From JBNARI01 sp049718765 (lineage in GTDB: Bacteria; Bacillota; Sulfobacillia; DUMF01): a stretch of 16,937 bases of DNA. A program made the position numbers and the translations under genes. The number at the start of each line of letters is the position of its first letter. Within the stretch, counting starts at the first letter, position 1. The notes below the pieces were generated by a model. It saw only the letters and a list, made by a program, of their open reading frames with translations. It was not told the DNA's origin and did no database searches. Below are positions 1 through 8,054 of the stretch, one piece after another. The DNA lies in assembly GCA_049718765.1 (NCBI GenBank), contig JBNARI010000032.1, positions 1-16,937 on the forward strand, written 5' to 3'.

Positions 1-805
1 CAACCTTTGGGCCCAACTTGTTTTTACAGCAAATCTGAGACTTGACCGGTGAGGCCAGCACACTGAGCGAGTACAGCATGGTTCCCGAAGTGGGAGATGT
101 TGAGCCTATGCTGGGGATAGTAGTCAGGATTTGGGGGAAGGCTTTGAGGAATTCCCTGGCTATGACTGCATCAGGCTTCTTGATCTGTGACTTCAGGAAC
201 TCAATGTTACGCAGGGTAAGGCTCGGGGTAACTGCGACAGCATCCTGCATTTTACGGGTTGAGCCTGTGGGATGGCTTAGCTGCAGACTCCATGGGCATT
301 GCGGCTTCTTCGGGGTTTTAGCCTGTTGTTAGTGTTTTGAACGATGAAGGAGGCCAGTTCTTGGATGGCAAGGTTAAGAAGCTTTTCCGAGGTGAACTGG
401 TCCAGGACAGCAGTTGAGGCCTTTCCGAAGAGTTACTGAACGGGTTTGAGTCCTTGTAGGTGGAGGACTCTAAGAACAGCAGGTTCATGGCTCTGGTTTG
501 CTCCGTGACAAGCGTTTGGATCATGTGGAACCTGAGGCAGGTGAGTTGGTGAGGTGGGGTCTTTGGTCATCTGAGCCTTGGAGTGGGGTATCAGTCAACC
601 GAACGCGCCCCTTTGGGCGATGGCGTAGGTGTTGAGGGCATCGGTCTTGGGTTTGTACGAGTGGGACTTTTTTGAAATTGTCCACATTTAAGGACCGATC
701 TCGTGGATCAGTGGGAGTACTGTTTCAGGGAATTCAGGTGGAAGAGGAAAAACTCGTCTGCTGGGACTTAAGGGGTCATCCTTTTCCGGGAAGTCACAGG
801 AAGCC
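1..805 (-). pseudogene. Decayed IS110-family transposase remnant
   Basis: Read on the - strand, pieces of an IS110-type transposase appear in order but in shifting frames. From high to low coordinate: a piece resembling the early part of the protein near 690-800; VDNFKKSHSYKPKTDALNTY (about 630-690), which matches the family's 'NPK.V..FKKSY..LPKTDPIDA' block; a stretch near 430-540 with HMIQTLVTEQTRAMNLLFLE and YKDSNPFSN; then FGKASTAVLDQF after a frameshift near 424; TPEEAAM and SHRLNP near 255-330; a block with NIEFLKSQIKKPDAVIARE near 150-220; and the Ile-Gly turn and HAVLAQCAGLTGQ near 40-85. At least four frame changes and several stops break it, so it cannot make an active enzyme. The C-terminal end lies beyond the window. 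Family assignment is from memory of conserved IS110 blocks. The N-terminal boundary is approximate, because similarity fades beyond about 800. Confidence 0.8.
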
Positions 806-857
806 ATGCAATAGGGGGTGGTCTCGCTCATATCTGTCGAGTGGATTGTGTTAGGAA

Positions 858-881
858 ACCCGGTTGGTCTAGTCGCCGGGT
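858..881. repeat. Small perfect inverted repeat upstream of the symporter
   Basis: ACCCGG at 858-863 is mirrored by CCGGGT at 876-881 with a 12-base loop. It lies between the IS110 remnant and the symporter start. No T-tract follows, so it is not a convincing terminator. It could be an operator or leader hairpin, or chance. Confidence 0.25.
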
Positions 882-1006
882 AGAAACTGGAAAGACCGAG
901 CAGAGGTGGCAGTTGGAACTTGGAACAAGGGAAGTAACAGCGCGGGGCTTTAGGCAATGACTAGCAGCGATAAAAATCATAATGCCGTGCTCAGGGAGGG
1001 AGAAGT

Positions 1007-2458
1007 ATGGCAAAAGGATTGGAGATGCTGATTGTTTTCCTGGTGTACTCGGTAGCGGTAGCCGTATTCGGAGTCGTAATGGCTGGTAAACAGAAGTCCG
1101 GTGAGCAATTCTTGCTTGCTTCCCGAAGCCTTGGGTCTGGGCTGGTTTTCGCCACGACGCTTGCGACGCTCATAGGTACAGGGTCAAGTATGGGGGCGTG
1201 TGGTCTTGGCTACAAGATGGGTTTCAGTGGGTTAGTATACGGGATCGGCTCAGTGACGGGGATGTTGCTTGTAACCTTGTTGTTTACTGACACGAGAAAA
1301 TACGGGTTTGCCACAATGTCCGAAGAAGTTTCGATGTATTACGGGGCTAATAAACCCATCCAAATCATAGTAGCAGCACTCCTGTTCCTGGCTGAGGTCG
1401 GCTGGTTGGGTGTTCACATGATGGGGGGAGGAACCTATCTCAGCTGGGTAACCGGCCTAGACATCAAGCTTGCGATACTAATAACAGCTTTGGCATTCGC
1501 AGTTTATAGTCTATTTGGGGGTTATTTGGCAGTAGTGTGGACGGATCTTGTGCAATTGATAGTGCTATCTGCAGGGCTTTTGCTTCTCGGCATAATGTCG
1601 GTGCCCGCAGCTGGCGGATGGGAACGGATACGTCAGGCTGTCCCCCAGGACTACTTCAAGTTACTGGGACCTAGCTCGGGTGGAATTTGGCCATTAATAG
1701 CTCTGTGGCTTTCATTGATCATACAAGCGCCATGCATGCCTGCGTATAGGCAACGGATATACTCGTCGAGATCAGTGGAAGACGCGAGGAAGTCATTCCT
1801 GTTAACTGCGGTTTGTTATGCTGCGTTTATGTTTATTCCTATTGTCATCGGTATTTCTGCTTACGCCATTAATCCAAAGCTCCCAAGGCAAGACCTAGCC
1901 TTCCCGTTCATGCTTACCAACGTATTTCCCCCACTGCTCGGCGCTCTTTTTCTGAGCGCTGGGCTGTCCGCGACTGCCTCGTCTGCGGATAGTGATCTTA
2001 TTGCTGCAGTTAGTCTTCTTATTTCTGACTTGTGGTACCTAGTAACGGGCAAGCTCCCGGCTAAGGAAAAAATGGTGGCCTATTCACGGGTTGGAACAGG
2101 CGTGGTGGCCGCGATTGCCTTTTGTTTTACTCTCTTTGCCAAGAGCATAATTGATCTCATTACTAAGCTGGCGGGAACGGTCTTTTCGGGCTTGGTAGTT
2201 ACGATTCTACTTGGTAGGTACTGGAAACGGGCGACATGGCAGGGGGGTGTGGCGTCGATAGTTTGCGGAAGCACTACAGCCTTCTTAGTCATGGGCAACC
2301 CAGCCTGGAAGGCCGCTTGGAGCCAGCCGGCTGTTCCTGCCCTGATAGCGGCATTCATTGCGCATGTTGCAGTGAGTCTTCTGACGCCCGCCACAAGCGT
2401 TCCTGAGAGCCAGGCGCTTGAGATCCTGAAGGCCAGGAGGCAACAAATGGGGCTGTGA
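1007..2458 (+). CDS. Sodium:solute symporter (SSS/SLC5 family)
   Basis: This 483-residue integral membrane protein should import an organic solute together with Na+ (or H+). The sequence is a series of hydrophobic segments with typical SSS features. These include a first helix from about residue 8, a glycine-rich unwound segment with TLIGTGSSMG near 54-63, FGGYLAVVWTDLVQ near 170-183 (the family 'GG..AV.WTD..Q' signature), and SAGLSATASSADSDL at 317-331, which lies where family members have the Na+-site helix with paired Ser/Thr. Length fits the family (about 450-550). ATG at 1007 is preceded by an AGGGAGGG ribosome site at 993-1000. The substrate cannot be read from sequence. The neighbours (hydroxyacid dehydrogenase, N-acyl-D-amino-acid deacylase) suggest a carboxylate or amino-acid derivative. 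The gene reads as intact. Confidence 0.93.
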   Translation: MAKGLEMLIVFLVYSVAVAVFGVVMAGKQKSGEQFLLASRSLGSGLVFATTLATLIGTGSSMGACGLGYKMGFSGLVYGIGSVTGMLLVTLLFTDTRKYGFATMSEEVSMYYGANKPIQIIVAALLFLAEVGWLGVHMMGGGTYLSWVTGLDIKLAILITALAFAVYSLFGGYLAVVWTDLVQLIVLSAGLLLLGIMSVPAAGGWERIRQAVPQDYFKLLGPSSGGIWPLIALWLSLIIQAPCMPAYRQRIYSSRSVEDARKSFLLTAVCYAAFMFIPIVIGISAYAINPKLPRQDLAFPFMLTNVFPPLLGALFLSAGLSATASSADSDLIAAVSLLISDLWYLVTGKLPAKEKMVAYSRVGTGVVAAIAFCFTLFAKSIIDLITKLAGTVFSGLVVTILLGRYWKRATWQGGVASIVCGSTTAFLVMGNPAWKAAWSQPAVPALIAAFIAHVAVSLLTPATSVPESQALEILKARRQQMGL

Positions 2459-2499
2459 CCCTTCTGTGCTAGGAACGACGGGATTGCCTTGTCTGAGAA

Positions 2500-2551
2500 G
2501 GTCAGGCTGGGACTGTTCTGCTCAGGAAAATTAGGAAGTCCCAGTCTGACC
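2500..2551. repeat. 15-bp hairpin between symporter and hydroxyacid dehydrogenase
   Basis: GGTCAGGCTGGGACT at 2500-2514 faces AGTCCCAGTCTGACC at 2537-2551 with a 22-base loop. Fourteen positions are Watson-Crick and one is a G-U pair in the + strand transcript. The right arm is followed by CGAATTGG rather than a run of T, so it is not a classic intrinsic terminator. It may be an mRNA-stabilising or processing hairpin, an attenuator or a large operator. It sits 41 bases after the symporter stop and 40 bases before the next start. Confidence 0.6.
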
Positions 2552-2591
2552 GAATTGGTCGCCTTGTAACCAAGAGGAAGGTGATTGGGTT

Positions 2592-3563
2592 ATGAAAACG
2601 GTTGTTATCACAGACTACAGCTATCCGGATGTAGAACTCGAACGGGCAATAATAGAAGGAGCCGGGTTTCGCTTGGTTGACTACCGCGACAGGATCACCG
2701 AGGACGACGTTATCCCTGTTACCTCAATGGCAGATGCAGTTATTGTGCAGCGGGCTAAGATATCGGAACGAGTAATAGGTGCGATGAGCCAGTGCCAGGT
2801 AATTGTCAGGTACGGAGTGGGGGTTGACAACGTAGATGTCAGAGCTGCCACCCGCCGGGGGATACTCGTCTGCAATGTTCCTGACTATGGAACTACGGAT
2901 GTAGCTGATCACACTATGACTCTGCTGCTTGCTTGCCACAGGGGCATTGTTGAGCTGACCAAAGCCGTGAAGGCACAGGTATGGAATTACCGGATTGTCG
3001 AGCCGCTGCACCGGTTAAGCGCGTGCTGTCTCGGGATAATCGGTTGCGGTCGGATCGGCAGGGAGGTGGCTCTGAGAGCTCGAGTGTTTGGGATGGAGGT
3101 GATCGGATATGATCCGTATGTGGACAGGAAGTCGGTGGAAGCTGCTGGAATAAGACTCACTTCTCTTCAGGAACTACTCGAAAAGGCAGATTTCGTTACT
3201 ATTCACACGCCGCTGACTGAGGAAACCAGAGGCATGATAGGTCAGCGTGAACTGAGGCGTATGAAGCCTGGAGCAATATTGGTGAATACAGCGCGAGGCG
3301 GCATCGTTGATGAAGAGGCCTTGTACTTCGCCTTGAGGGACAGGAGGCTTAGGGCCGCGGCATTGGATGTTTTCGCGATTGAACCGCTTGGACGCAGTCT
3401 GTTGACCACACTGGATAACGTAATCCTGACCCCACACTGCGCATGGTATTCAGAAGAGGCGATGCTTGACCTAAAGAAAAAGGTCGCCGAGGAGGTCGTA
3501 AGGGTTCTAAAGGGGAATAGGCCGCTAAACCCGGTCAACCCGGATGTGCTGGGCAAGGAGTAG
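2592..3563 (+). CDS. D-isomer-specific 2-hydroxyacid dehydrogenase family protein
   Basis: This is a cytosolic NAD(P)-dependent oxidoreductase of 323 residues, expected to interconvert a 2-oxoacid and a D-2-hydroxyacid. The catalytic domain occupies roughly residues 1-95 and 290-323. The inserted Rossmann domain has G151-x-G153-x-x-G156 (GIIGCGRIGREVA) followed by an acidic residue (D174, in IGYDPY), which favours NAD. The active-site set is complete: R235 in NTARGGIVD, E264 in FAIEPL, and H282 in LTPHCAW. The block RYGVGVDNVDV and NVPDYGTTDVADHTM is close to the CtBP-like and phosphoglycerate-dehydrogenase-like branch, but there is no C-terminal ACT domain, so it is not a full-length SerA. 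The start is fixed by AGAGGAAGGTGAT at 2573-2585. It may share a transcript with the symporter 133 bases upstream. The substrate is unknown. Confidence 0.92.
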   Translation: MKTVVITDYSYPDVELERAIIEGAGFRLVDYRDRITEDDVIPVTSMADAVIVQRAKISERVIGAMSQCQVIVRYGVGVDNVDVRAATRRGILVCNVPDYGTTDVADHTMTLLLACHRGIVELTKAVKAQVWNYRIVEPLHRLSACCLGIIGCGRIGREVALRARVFGMEVIGYDPYVDRKSVEAAGIRLTSLQELLEKADFVTIHTPLTEETRGMIGQRELRRMKPGAILVNTARGGIVDEEALYFALRDRRLRAAALDVFAIEPLGRSLLTTLDNVILTPHCAWYSEEAMLDLKKKVAEEVVRVLKGNRPLNPVNPDVLGKE

Positions 3564-3973
3564 CGCGGAAAAAGAGCCTGGTTACGTCTGTGGGAGGCAC
3601 CTTTTAAGCAAGGGAGGGTTTTGGTTTCCATTGCAGCCAATCTATTGCTAGTTGGTAGGGAGGTCGCTGTGGAGGCAGCAAGGTGTAGCGCTGGAAGGGA
3701 GAGGGCGTGGTAGGGTATGCGTGGCGGCTATGCTGAGAGGGGAAGGCTCCATAAGTGCGATAGGGTTGTGGGGAGCGGAAAAGTGAGTCATCCCAAAACG
3801 ACCAAGATGAGATAAAGCGCTGTGGAGCGACGGGGTATTTTCGTAATCGCGTGAGTATTAGCAGCATGCAGGTTACCAGGGGAAAATTGCCAAGTTATCT
3901 GCCTCAATTACCACAAATGCGATAATCTTAGGGGATTAAGAAAGTATAAGAACGAAATAGGAGGAATTTACTA
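3564..3973. other. Gene-free spacer, G-rich then AT-rich
   Basis: No coding region is recognisable in these 410 bases. The first 300 have a strongly purine- and G-rich + strand with many GGGAGG/GTGGGG runs. The last 110 are AT-rich and probably hold the promoter and leader of the dehydrogenase at 3974. The only open frame of any length, on the - strand at 3604-3867, shows no family motif and looks like a by-product of the base skew. Confidence 0.6.
3918..3926 (+). promoter_or_regulatory. Possible extended -10 promoter element
   Basis: TGCGATAAT at 3918-3926 fits an extended -10 element (TGnTATAAT with one mismatch). It lies in the AT-rich stretch 48 bases before the GTG start at 3974. The -35 position (about 3898-3903, TCTGCC) is poor, as is often tolerated with an extended -10. 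This is sequence matching only. Confidence 0.3.
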
Positions 3974-5008
3974 GTGCTGGCGCTTGTAAAACGTTCTAAC
4001 GAAATGAATGACGCGGATGTAATGGAAGTACCAGTACCGACTGTGGGTGCGGGAGAAGTACTCATAAAGGTGAGATATGCCGGGATTTGCGGGACTGACC
4101 TTCACATATTGGCCAACGAATTCCCGCACAAGGTGCCCGTAACGCTGGGGCACGAGTATTCCGGGGAGATTGCAGCTTTGGGACCGGAAGTAGCAGGTTT
4201 TAAAATCGGAGATAGGGTGGTTGCGGAACCCAACGTTGGCGTGTGTGGCACGTGTTTTTTGTGTAGAGGTGGTAACTATCACGTGTGCAGTAAGAAACGA
4301 GCTCCAGGGTCGGGCCAGGATGGAGCATTCGCGGAGTTCGTAAAGGTGCCTGCAGTGGTGCTTCATAAAATTCCCGAATCAGTGTCTTTCAGAGAGGCAG
4401 CCCTTACTGAGCCAGCTGCTGTTGCAGCTCATGCTGTGTACTGTAGAGTTGGGGTTAAGCCGGGTGACCTGGTAGTTGTTATGGGTCCAGGGCCGATCGG
4501 CTTGCTTTGTGCGCAGCTTGCCATAATTGCGGGTGCGAAAGTCTTGATTGCAGGTCGGGGGTCAGACGAAAGGCGTCTTCAAGTTGCGGAGGCCATGGGA
4601 GCCGTGGCCATCAACATTGAAGAAGCCGATCTGCAGTCTGCGGTGAGCCAGCTGAGTAGACGAGGTGGTGCTGATGTGGTTATCGAGGCTTCGGGAAGTG
4701 CGGGGGCGATCAATGAAGCCATAAAGATTGTGCGCACTTGCGGAAGGATGGGTATAGTTGGCATTCCTACTGCTGGCTTACTGAACATCAACTGGTCGCA
4801 ATATGTTTATAAGTCGGTGGACGTGTATTTTGCTTATAGCTCCAATTCAGACGACTGGGAACGAGTACTTTTCCTCATGGATCGGCGCAAGCTCTGCTTA
4901 GACCTACTGATTAGTCACGAATTCCCTCTCTCTGATTGGAAGACAGCGTTTGAACTCGCACGTAGCGGTAAAGGAATCAAGATTCTCTTGAGTCCAGTTG
5001 GTAGCTAG
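3974..5008 (+). CDS. Zinc-dependent alcohol/polyol dehydrogenase (MDR family)
   Basis: This 344-residue medium-chain dehydrogenase resembles threonine, sorbitol and butanediol dehydrogenases. An N-terminal GroES-like domain carries catalytic-zinc candidates C39 (GICGTD), H60-E61 (GHEYSG) and E146 (LTEPAA). The structural-zinc lobe has four cysteines C91, C94, C97 and C105 (CGTCFLCRGGNYHVC). The Rossmann domain has G171-x-G173-x-x-G176 (MGPGPIGLL), and the nucleotide is probably NAD(H). It starts with GTG, supported by AGGAGG at 3959-3964 nine bases upstream. A truncated paralog with the same first residues (MLxLVKxSN...) lies at 16659, next to the acetoin-dehydrogenase-like operon. That makes a diol or hydroxy-compound substrate such as 2,3-butanediol plausible, but it is not shown. 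The gene is intact. Confidence 0.92.
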   Translation: MLALVKRSNEMNDADVMEVPVPTVGAGEVLIKVRYAGICGTDLHILANEFPHKVPVTLGHEYSGEIAALGPEVAGFKIGDRVVAEPNVGVCGTCFLCRGGNYHVCSKKRAPGSGQDGAFAEFVKVPAVVLHKIPESVSFREAALTEPAAVAAHAVYCRVGVKPGDLVVVMGPGPIGLLCAQLAIIAGAKVLIAGRGSDERRLQVAEAMGAVAINIEEADLQSAVSQLSRRGGADVVIEASGSAGAINEAIKIVRTCGRMGIVGIPTAGLLNINWSQYVYKSVDVYFAYSSNSDDWERVLFLMDRRKLCLDLLISHEFPLSDWKTAFELARSGKGIKILLSPVGS

Positions 5009-5050
5009 TACGAAAGATTGGATTGCTCAAAATGGTGTGCCTCTTCGTAC
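5008..5050. repeat. Inverted repeat at the stop codon of the alcohol dehydrogenase
   Basis: GTACGAAAGA at 5008-5017 pairs with TCTTCGTAC at 5042-5050, leaving one bulged A and a 24-base loop. No T-run follows (AAGGGGGC), so this could be an mRNA 3'-end hairpin but is not a textbook terminator. Confidence 0.3.
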
Positions 5051-5594
5051 AAGGGGGCGCACTATCGGATCGAGTTTGGGAGACGTGGCAAGCCAGGGAA
5101 AGTCCCAATTACACTAGTTTGAGGGTAGACGAATGCTTAGTCCTTTCAGCGACGGGAACCGGAAAGTGACAAAGCTGGGGCAGTAGTTTTCTAACGAATA
5201 AGAAGACCAGCCTCACTGTGGAAAATGCGAACGCATCGTGTATGAATAGTTCGATTATCTCCCTGAGGAGTTGTGGAACCGCAGCCTGTTTCGGTAAGCT
5301 TTGAATTTACTGGCTATGAGGGTGTTAATTCGGATTTCGGTGGCTCCAAGGCGAACCGTGCATACTGCTGTTATGCTATGGAAATGCGGACTTCAGTAGC
5401 AGCGAACTGTCCTGCTATGGAGTTTGAGAGGAAGGGCCTACACATGACAACTCTTAAGGTGTACATTTCTTGCGAGATCCTGATGATAACGGTATCGCGA
5501 TCGAAGAAAGCATCCAGTAAGGCATGCGAGCGCTAGCGGAGAACTGAAAATGGTGCCTAGACGCGCTGGAGCGCTCGACGCGGAGGTGTCGTGA
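5009..5594. other. Gene-free spacer with possible gene debris
   Basis: These 586 bases contain no recognisable intact gene. A GTG-started open frame at 5273-5536 (87 codons) has its ribosome-like site only two bases from the start and shows no family. Within it, ATG at 5444 has a better-placed GAGAGGAAGGG at 5426-5436 and begins MTTLKVYISCEI. About 12 codons in, an adjacent frame reads DDNGIAIEESIQ and then a stop. This could be the frameshifted head of a lost gene. Short palindromes such as GCGCTGGAGCGC near 5560-5575 lie just before the RidA-like gene. Confidence 0.5.
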
Positions 5595-6056
5595 ATGCAA
5601 GTTGAGCGGAAACTTGAGCAGCTGGGCCTAAGCCTGCCTGAGCCTGCAAAGCCCACAGCGAGTTTCATGCCGTGTGTCAGAGACGGTCGGTATGTTTACT
5701 TGTCCGGTCACGGCCCCTTCCGCAATGGGATGCCACTGTACGTGGGTCGTGTGGGTGATGAGCTTACGGAGCAACAAGCGTATGAAGCCGCACGAGAGTG
5801 CGCCCTGGCACTGCTGGCGACGTTAAAGGCCGAGATTGGCGATCTTGATAGAGTCGAGAGAATTATTAAGGTGCTTGGTTTCGTTAGCAGTGCCCCTGGG
5901 TTCTGCAGGCAGCCATGGGTCCTAAATGGTGCTTCCGACCTTTTTGTGGCGTTGTATGGAGAGAGGGGAAAGCACGCGAGATCTGCCATCGGGACGAACC
6001 AGCTTCCGTTGAACATCCCGGTGGAGATTGAGATGGTCGTACGCGTCTCAGAGTGA
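5595..6056 (+). CDS. RidA/YjgF-family protein
   Basis: This small cytosolic protein of 153 residues belongs to the RidA (YjgF/YER057c/UK114) superfamily. Its members form trimers and hydrolyse reactive enamine/imine intermediates, or act as deaminases in catabolic pathways. It is of the longer type (about 150 residues rather than about 130), with an N-terminal extension containing VERKLEQLGLSLPEP. The blocks RYVYLSGHGPF (31-42), AYEAARECALALLATL (62-77) and ARSAIGTNQLPLNIPVEIE (128-146) match the family. R129 is in the place of the arginine that binds the substrate carboxylate in RidA. ATG at 5595 has GGAGGTG at 5582-5588. Since the next gene releases free D-amino acids, a role in clearing imines made during their oxidation or deamination is plausible but inferred. 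Confidence 0.9.
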   Translation: MQVERKLEQLGLSLPEPAKPTASFMPCVRDGRYVYLSGHGPFRNGMPLYVGRVGDELTEQQAYEAARECALALLATLKAEIGDLDRVERIIKVLGFVSSAPGFCRQPWVLNGASDLFVALYGERGKHARSAIGTNQLPLNIPVEIEMVVRVSE

Positions 6057-6166
6057 ACAACTATTGTTTTGGACACCATGTAGAGGTGTTTTGCGTATAA
6101 TTGGGATCTAAGCTGCAGCTGCTGACGCTGCGTTTCCGAGATTCAGGCAACCATCTAGATATTAGA

Positions 6167-6179
6167 CGTCTTGTACCGG
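6167..6179. repeat. 13-bp repeat CGTCTTGTACCGG, copy 1
   Basis: CGTCTTGTACCGG occurs here, 111 bases after the RidA stop, and again at 7948-7960, 19 bases after the deacylase stop. Similarity outside the 13 bases is weak (both continue with a TGAxTCC about 15-20 bases on). It could be a protein-binding site or a fragment of a dispersed repeat. Confidence 0.4.
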
Positions 6180-6326
6180 AGCTGGGGAGTGAGTCCTAGC
6201 TGATGGCTTGGCTTGCGGGAAAGCGTGGAGTACGCCGATGCAGGATTCCACTGGATCGCTAAATCAATTGTGCTAGGGAGCCTCACATACTTCAGTAACT
6301 GGTAAGAACTTAGACTTAACACACGT

Positions 6327-6334
6327 GGGGAAAG
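6327..6334 (+). promoter_or_regulatory. Ribosome binding site deciding the deacylase start
   Basis: GGGGAAAG at 6327-6334 lies eight bases before ATG 6343. The in-frame GTG at 6325 overlaps this site and has no purine-rich site of its own upstream, so ATG 6343 is the better start. Confidence 0.6.
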
Positions 6335-6342
6335 ATTGCGGT

Positions 6343-7929
6343 ATGCGTGCGGATTTGCTGATTGAAGAGGTCACAATTGTCGATGGCACCGGCCAGCCAT
6401 GCTTTTCCGGCTATGTAGCTGTGAAAGACGACACTATTGTCAAAGTAGGTTCGGGGGTGCCATCGGGCATGAGTGCGAGACAGACGTACTGTTTTCCCGA
6501 GTGTTTGTTGTGCCCTGGGTTTATCGACATCCATGGCCACTCTGACCTAGCACTTCTTCACGAGCCTGCAGTCGTTTACAAGCTAGCGCAGGGGGTGACT
6601 ACAGAGGTCATAGGCAATTGTGGGCTCACAGTAGCTCCGCTGTCGGGTGAGGAGAGACAGGAATGGGTGGACTACTTGGGGTACCTGCTTGGAGATTACC
6701 CGGTGCCCTGGTGTTGGGATTCGTTCGATGCGTATCTGGAAAAGGTGGAGGCAGCAGGACCGGGAGTCAATGTGGTGCCCCTTGTTGGTCACTGCGCTAT
6801 TCGAGCAGCCGTGATGGGGTTTTGTAAGCGGCAACCGTCGGCTGGCGAGATGCAACTGATGAAACAGTTGCTGACAGAGGCGATGGAGCGTGGGGTATTT
6901 GGGGTTTCCTTTGGCCTTGGATACCCCCCCGGGGGGTGGGCGGATCAGCAAGAAATGGAGGAATTGGCATCTGTAGTTGCAACCTATGATGGTGTTTGCA
7001 CGGTTCACATGAGGAACTACTCGCGCGCTCTTTCGCAAGCCGTTAACGAAGTGCTCAATGTGGGGCGCAACACTGGTTGCCGAATGCAGATTTCGCATTT
7101 CCAAGCAGGTGGGCGTGATAATTGGGGTACTGTGGATTTTCCCCTAGCAGATATTGCCCGCGCACGTGATGCGGGTCAAAAGGTCCTTATTGACATGTAT
7201 CCTTACTGCGGAGGAAGCGGGTACCTTTCTGCGTTCCTACCGCTTGATTTGTGGGAGGGGGGGCCTAGTGTTGCATGGAAGCGCTTGGCTGACCCACGCG
7301 TAGTGGGATGGTTGCGACAGGAGCTCTCAGGGATTGATTGGTCTATTGTCACTATCCGGGGAGTTAGATCGGATTGGGGCCGGGATTTTATGAATTGTTC
7401 AATTGAAGAAGTGGCGGACCGATTGAAGTGTGACCCGGTGAGCGCAATGGCTCGCTTGCTAGTAGCAGAACGGGGGAAGGTGCTAATCACCGCGCTGGGT
7501 AACGTAGCTGAAGCAGACCTGCGCCAGACTTTGATAAGTGACTTTTGTGCGGTGTGCTCAGACGGGCTTCCTGCAAGAGAAGCTTTGCCGCACCCTAGGA
7601 CGTATGGAGCATTTTCACGCTTCATATCGCGGTACGTGTTTGGGGAACGATTAGTGTCGGTTGAAGAAGGGGTGCGCAGGTGTTGCTCCTTGGCAGCCGA
7701 CCAGTTTGGCCTGGTGGACAGAGGAAGAATTGCGGAAGGCGCAAAAGCAGATCTTGTGGTTATCGACCCTGGGACCATTGATGAAGGTGCTACCCATGAA
7801 GAGCCGCTAAAGTACCCCCAAGGCTTTCGGCTTGTCGTGGTTAATGGTCAGGTAGTCATCGAAGACGGCAAACTAAAGCCGATCAGGGCAGGGCGTGTTC
7901 TTAGGAGGGCTGTGAAAAAGTGTAGGTAG
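6343..7929 (+). CDS. N-acyl-D-amino-acid deacylase (amidohydrolase superfamily)
   Basis: This 528-residue cytosolic metal hydrolase should cleave N-acyl-D-amino acids into a carboxylate and a D-amino acid. An N-terminal beta-sandwich segment (ADLLIEEVTIVDGTG) leads into the TIM barrel with PGFIDIHGHSD (H64, H66), QGVTTEVIGNCG (C93), VHMRNYS (H222), ISHFQAGG (H252) and CSDGLP (D407). The C-terminal part returns to the small domain with GRIAEGAKADLVVIDP. The spacing of H64/H66/C93 and H222/H252 reproduces that of the metal ligands I recall for the Alcaligenes D-aminoacylase (H67/H69/C96 and H220/H250), so the zinc site looks complete. Length is slightly above that family's usual 480-500. An upstream GTG at 6325 would add six residues but lacks a ribosome site. 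Related members act on D-glutamate, D-aspartate or dipeptide-like substrates, and specificity here is unknown. Confidence 0.92.
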   Translation: MRADLLIEEVTIVDGTGQPCFSGYVAVKDDTIVKVGSGVPSGMSARQTYCFPECLLCPGFIDIHGHSDLALLHEPAVVYKLAQGVTTEVIGNCGLTVAPLSGEERQEWVDYLGYLLGDYPVPWCWDSFDAYLEKVEAAGPGVNVVPLVGHCAIRAAVMGFCKRQPSAGEMQLMKQLLTEAMERGVFGVSFGLGYPPGGWADQQEMEELASVVATYDGVCTVHMRNYSRALSQAVNEVLNVGRNTGCRMQISHFQAGGRDNWGTVDFPLADIARARDAGQKVLIDMYPYCGGSGYLSAFLPLDLWEGGPSVAWKRLADPRVVGWLRQELSGIDWSIVTIRGVRSDWGRDFMNCSIEEVADRLKCDPVSAMARLLVAERGKVLITALGNVAEADLRQTLISDFCAVCSDGLPAREALPHPRTYGAFSRFISRYVFGERLVSVEEGVRRCCSLAADQFGLVDRGRIAEGAKADLVVIDPGTIDEGATHEEPLKYPQGFRLVVVNGQVVIEDGKLKPIRAGRVLRRAVKKCR

Positions 7930-7947
7930 GTGGTCAAGTTGTTTGGG

Positions 7948-7960
7948 CGTCTTGTACCGG
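7948..7960. repeat. 13-bp repeat CGTCTTGTACCGG, copy 2
   Basis: Second copy of the sequence at 6167-6179, in the same orientation and also just downstream of a gene. Flanks are mostly dissimilar. Confidence 0.4.
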
Positions 7961-8054
7961 TGATGCTGGGCGCTGAATCCGTCAGGATGTCGTCCGAGCT
8001 CCGCGCCGTGTAAGAGCTTGGTTTGGGCACTTGCTATCTTGACGCGCGGAAGCC

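Noticed and set aside
5273..5536. 87-codon GTG-started frame as a real gene
   Set aside because: The purine-rich site is only two bases from the start, the protein shows no known family and a frame change seems likely inside it. Kept only as possible debris.
6096..6101. Perfect TATAAT as a promoter for the deacylase
   Set aside because: The nearest -35-like hexamer (TTGGAC at 6069-6074) is 21 bases away and there is no TGn extension, so a promoter is not convincing.
6325..6342. GTG 6325 as the deacylase start
   Set aside because: It overlaps the only good ribosome site, which is correctly spaced for ATG 6343.
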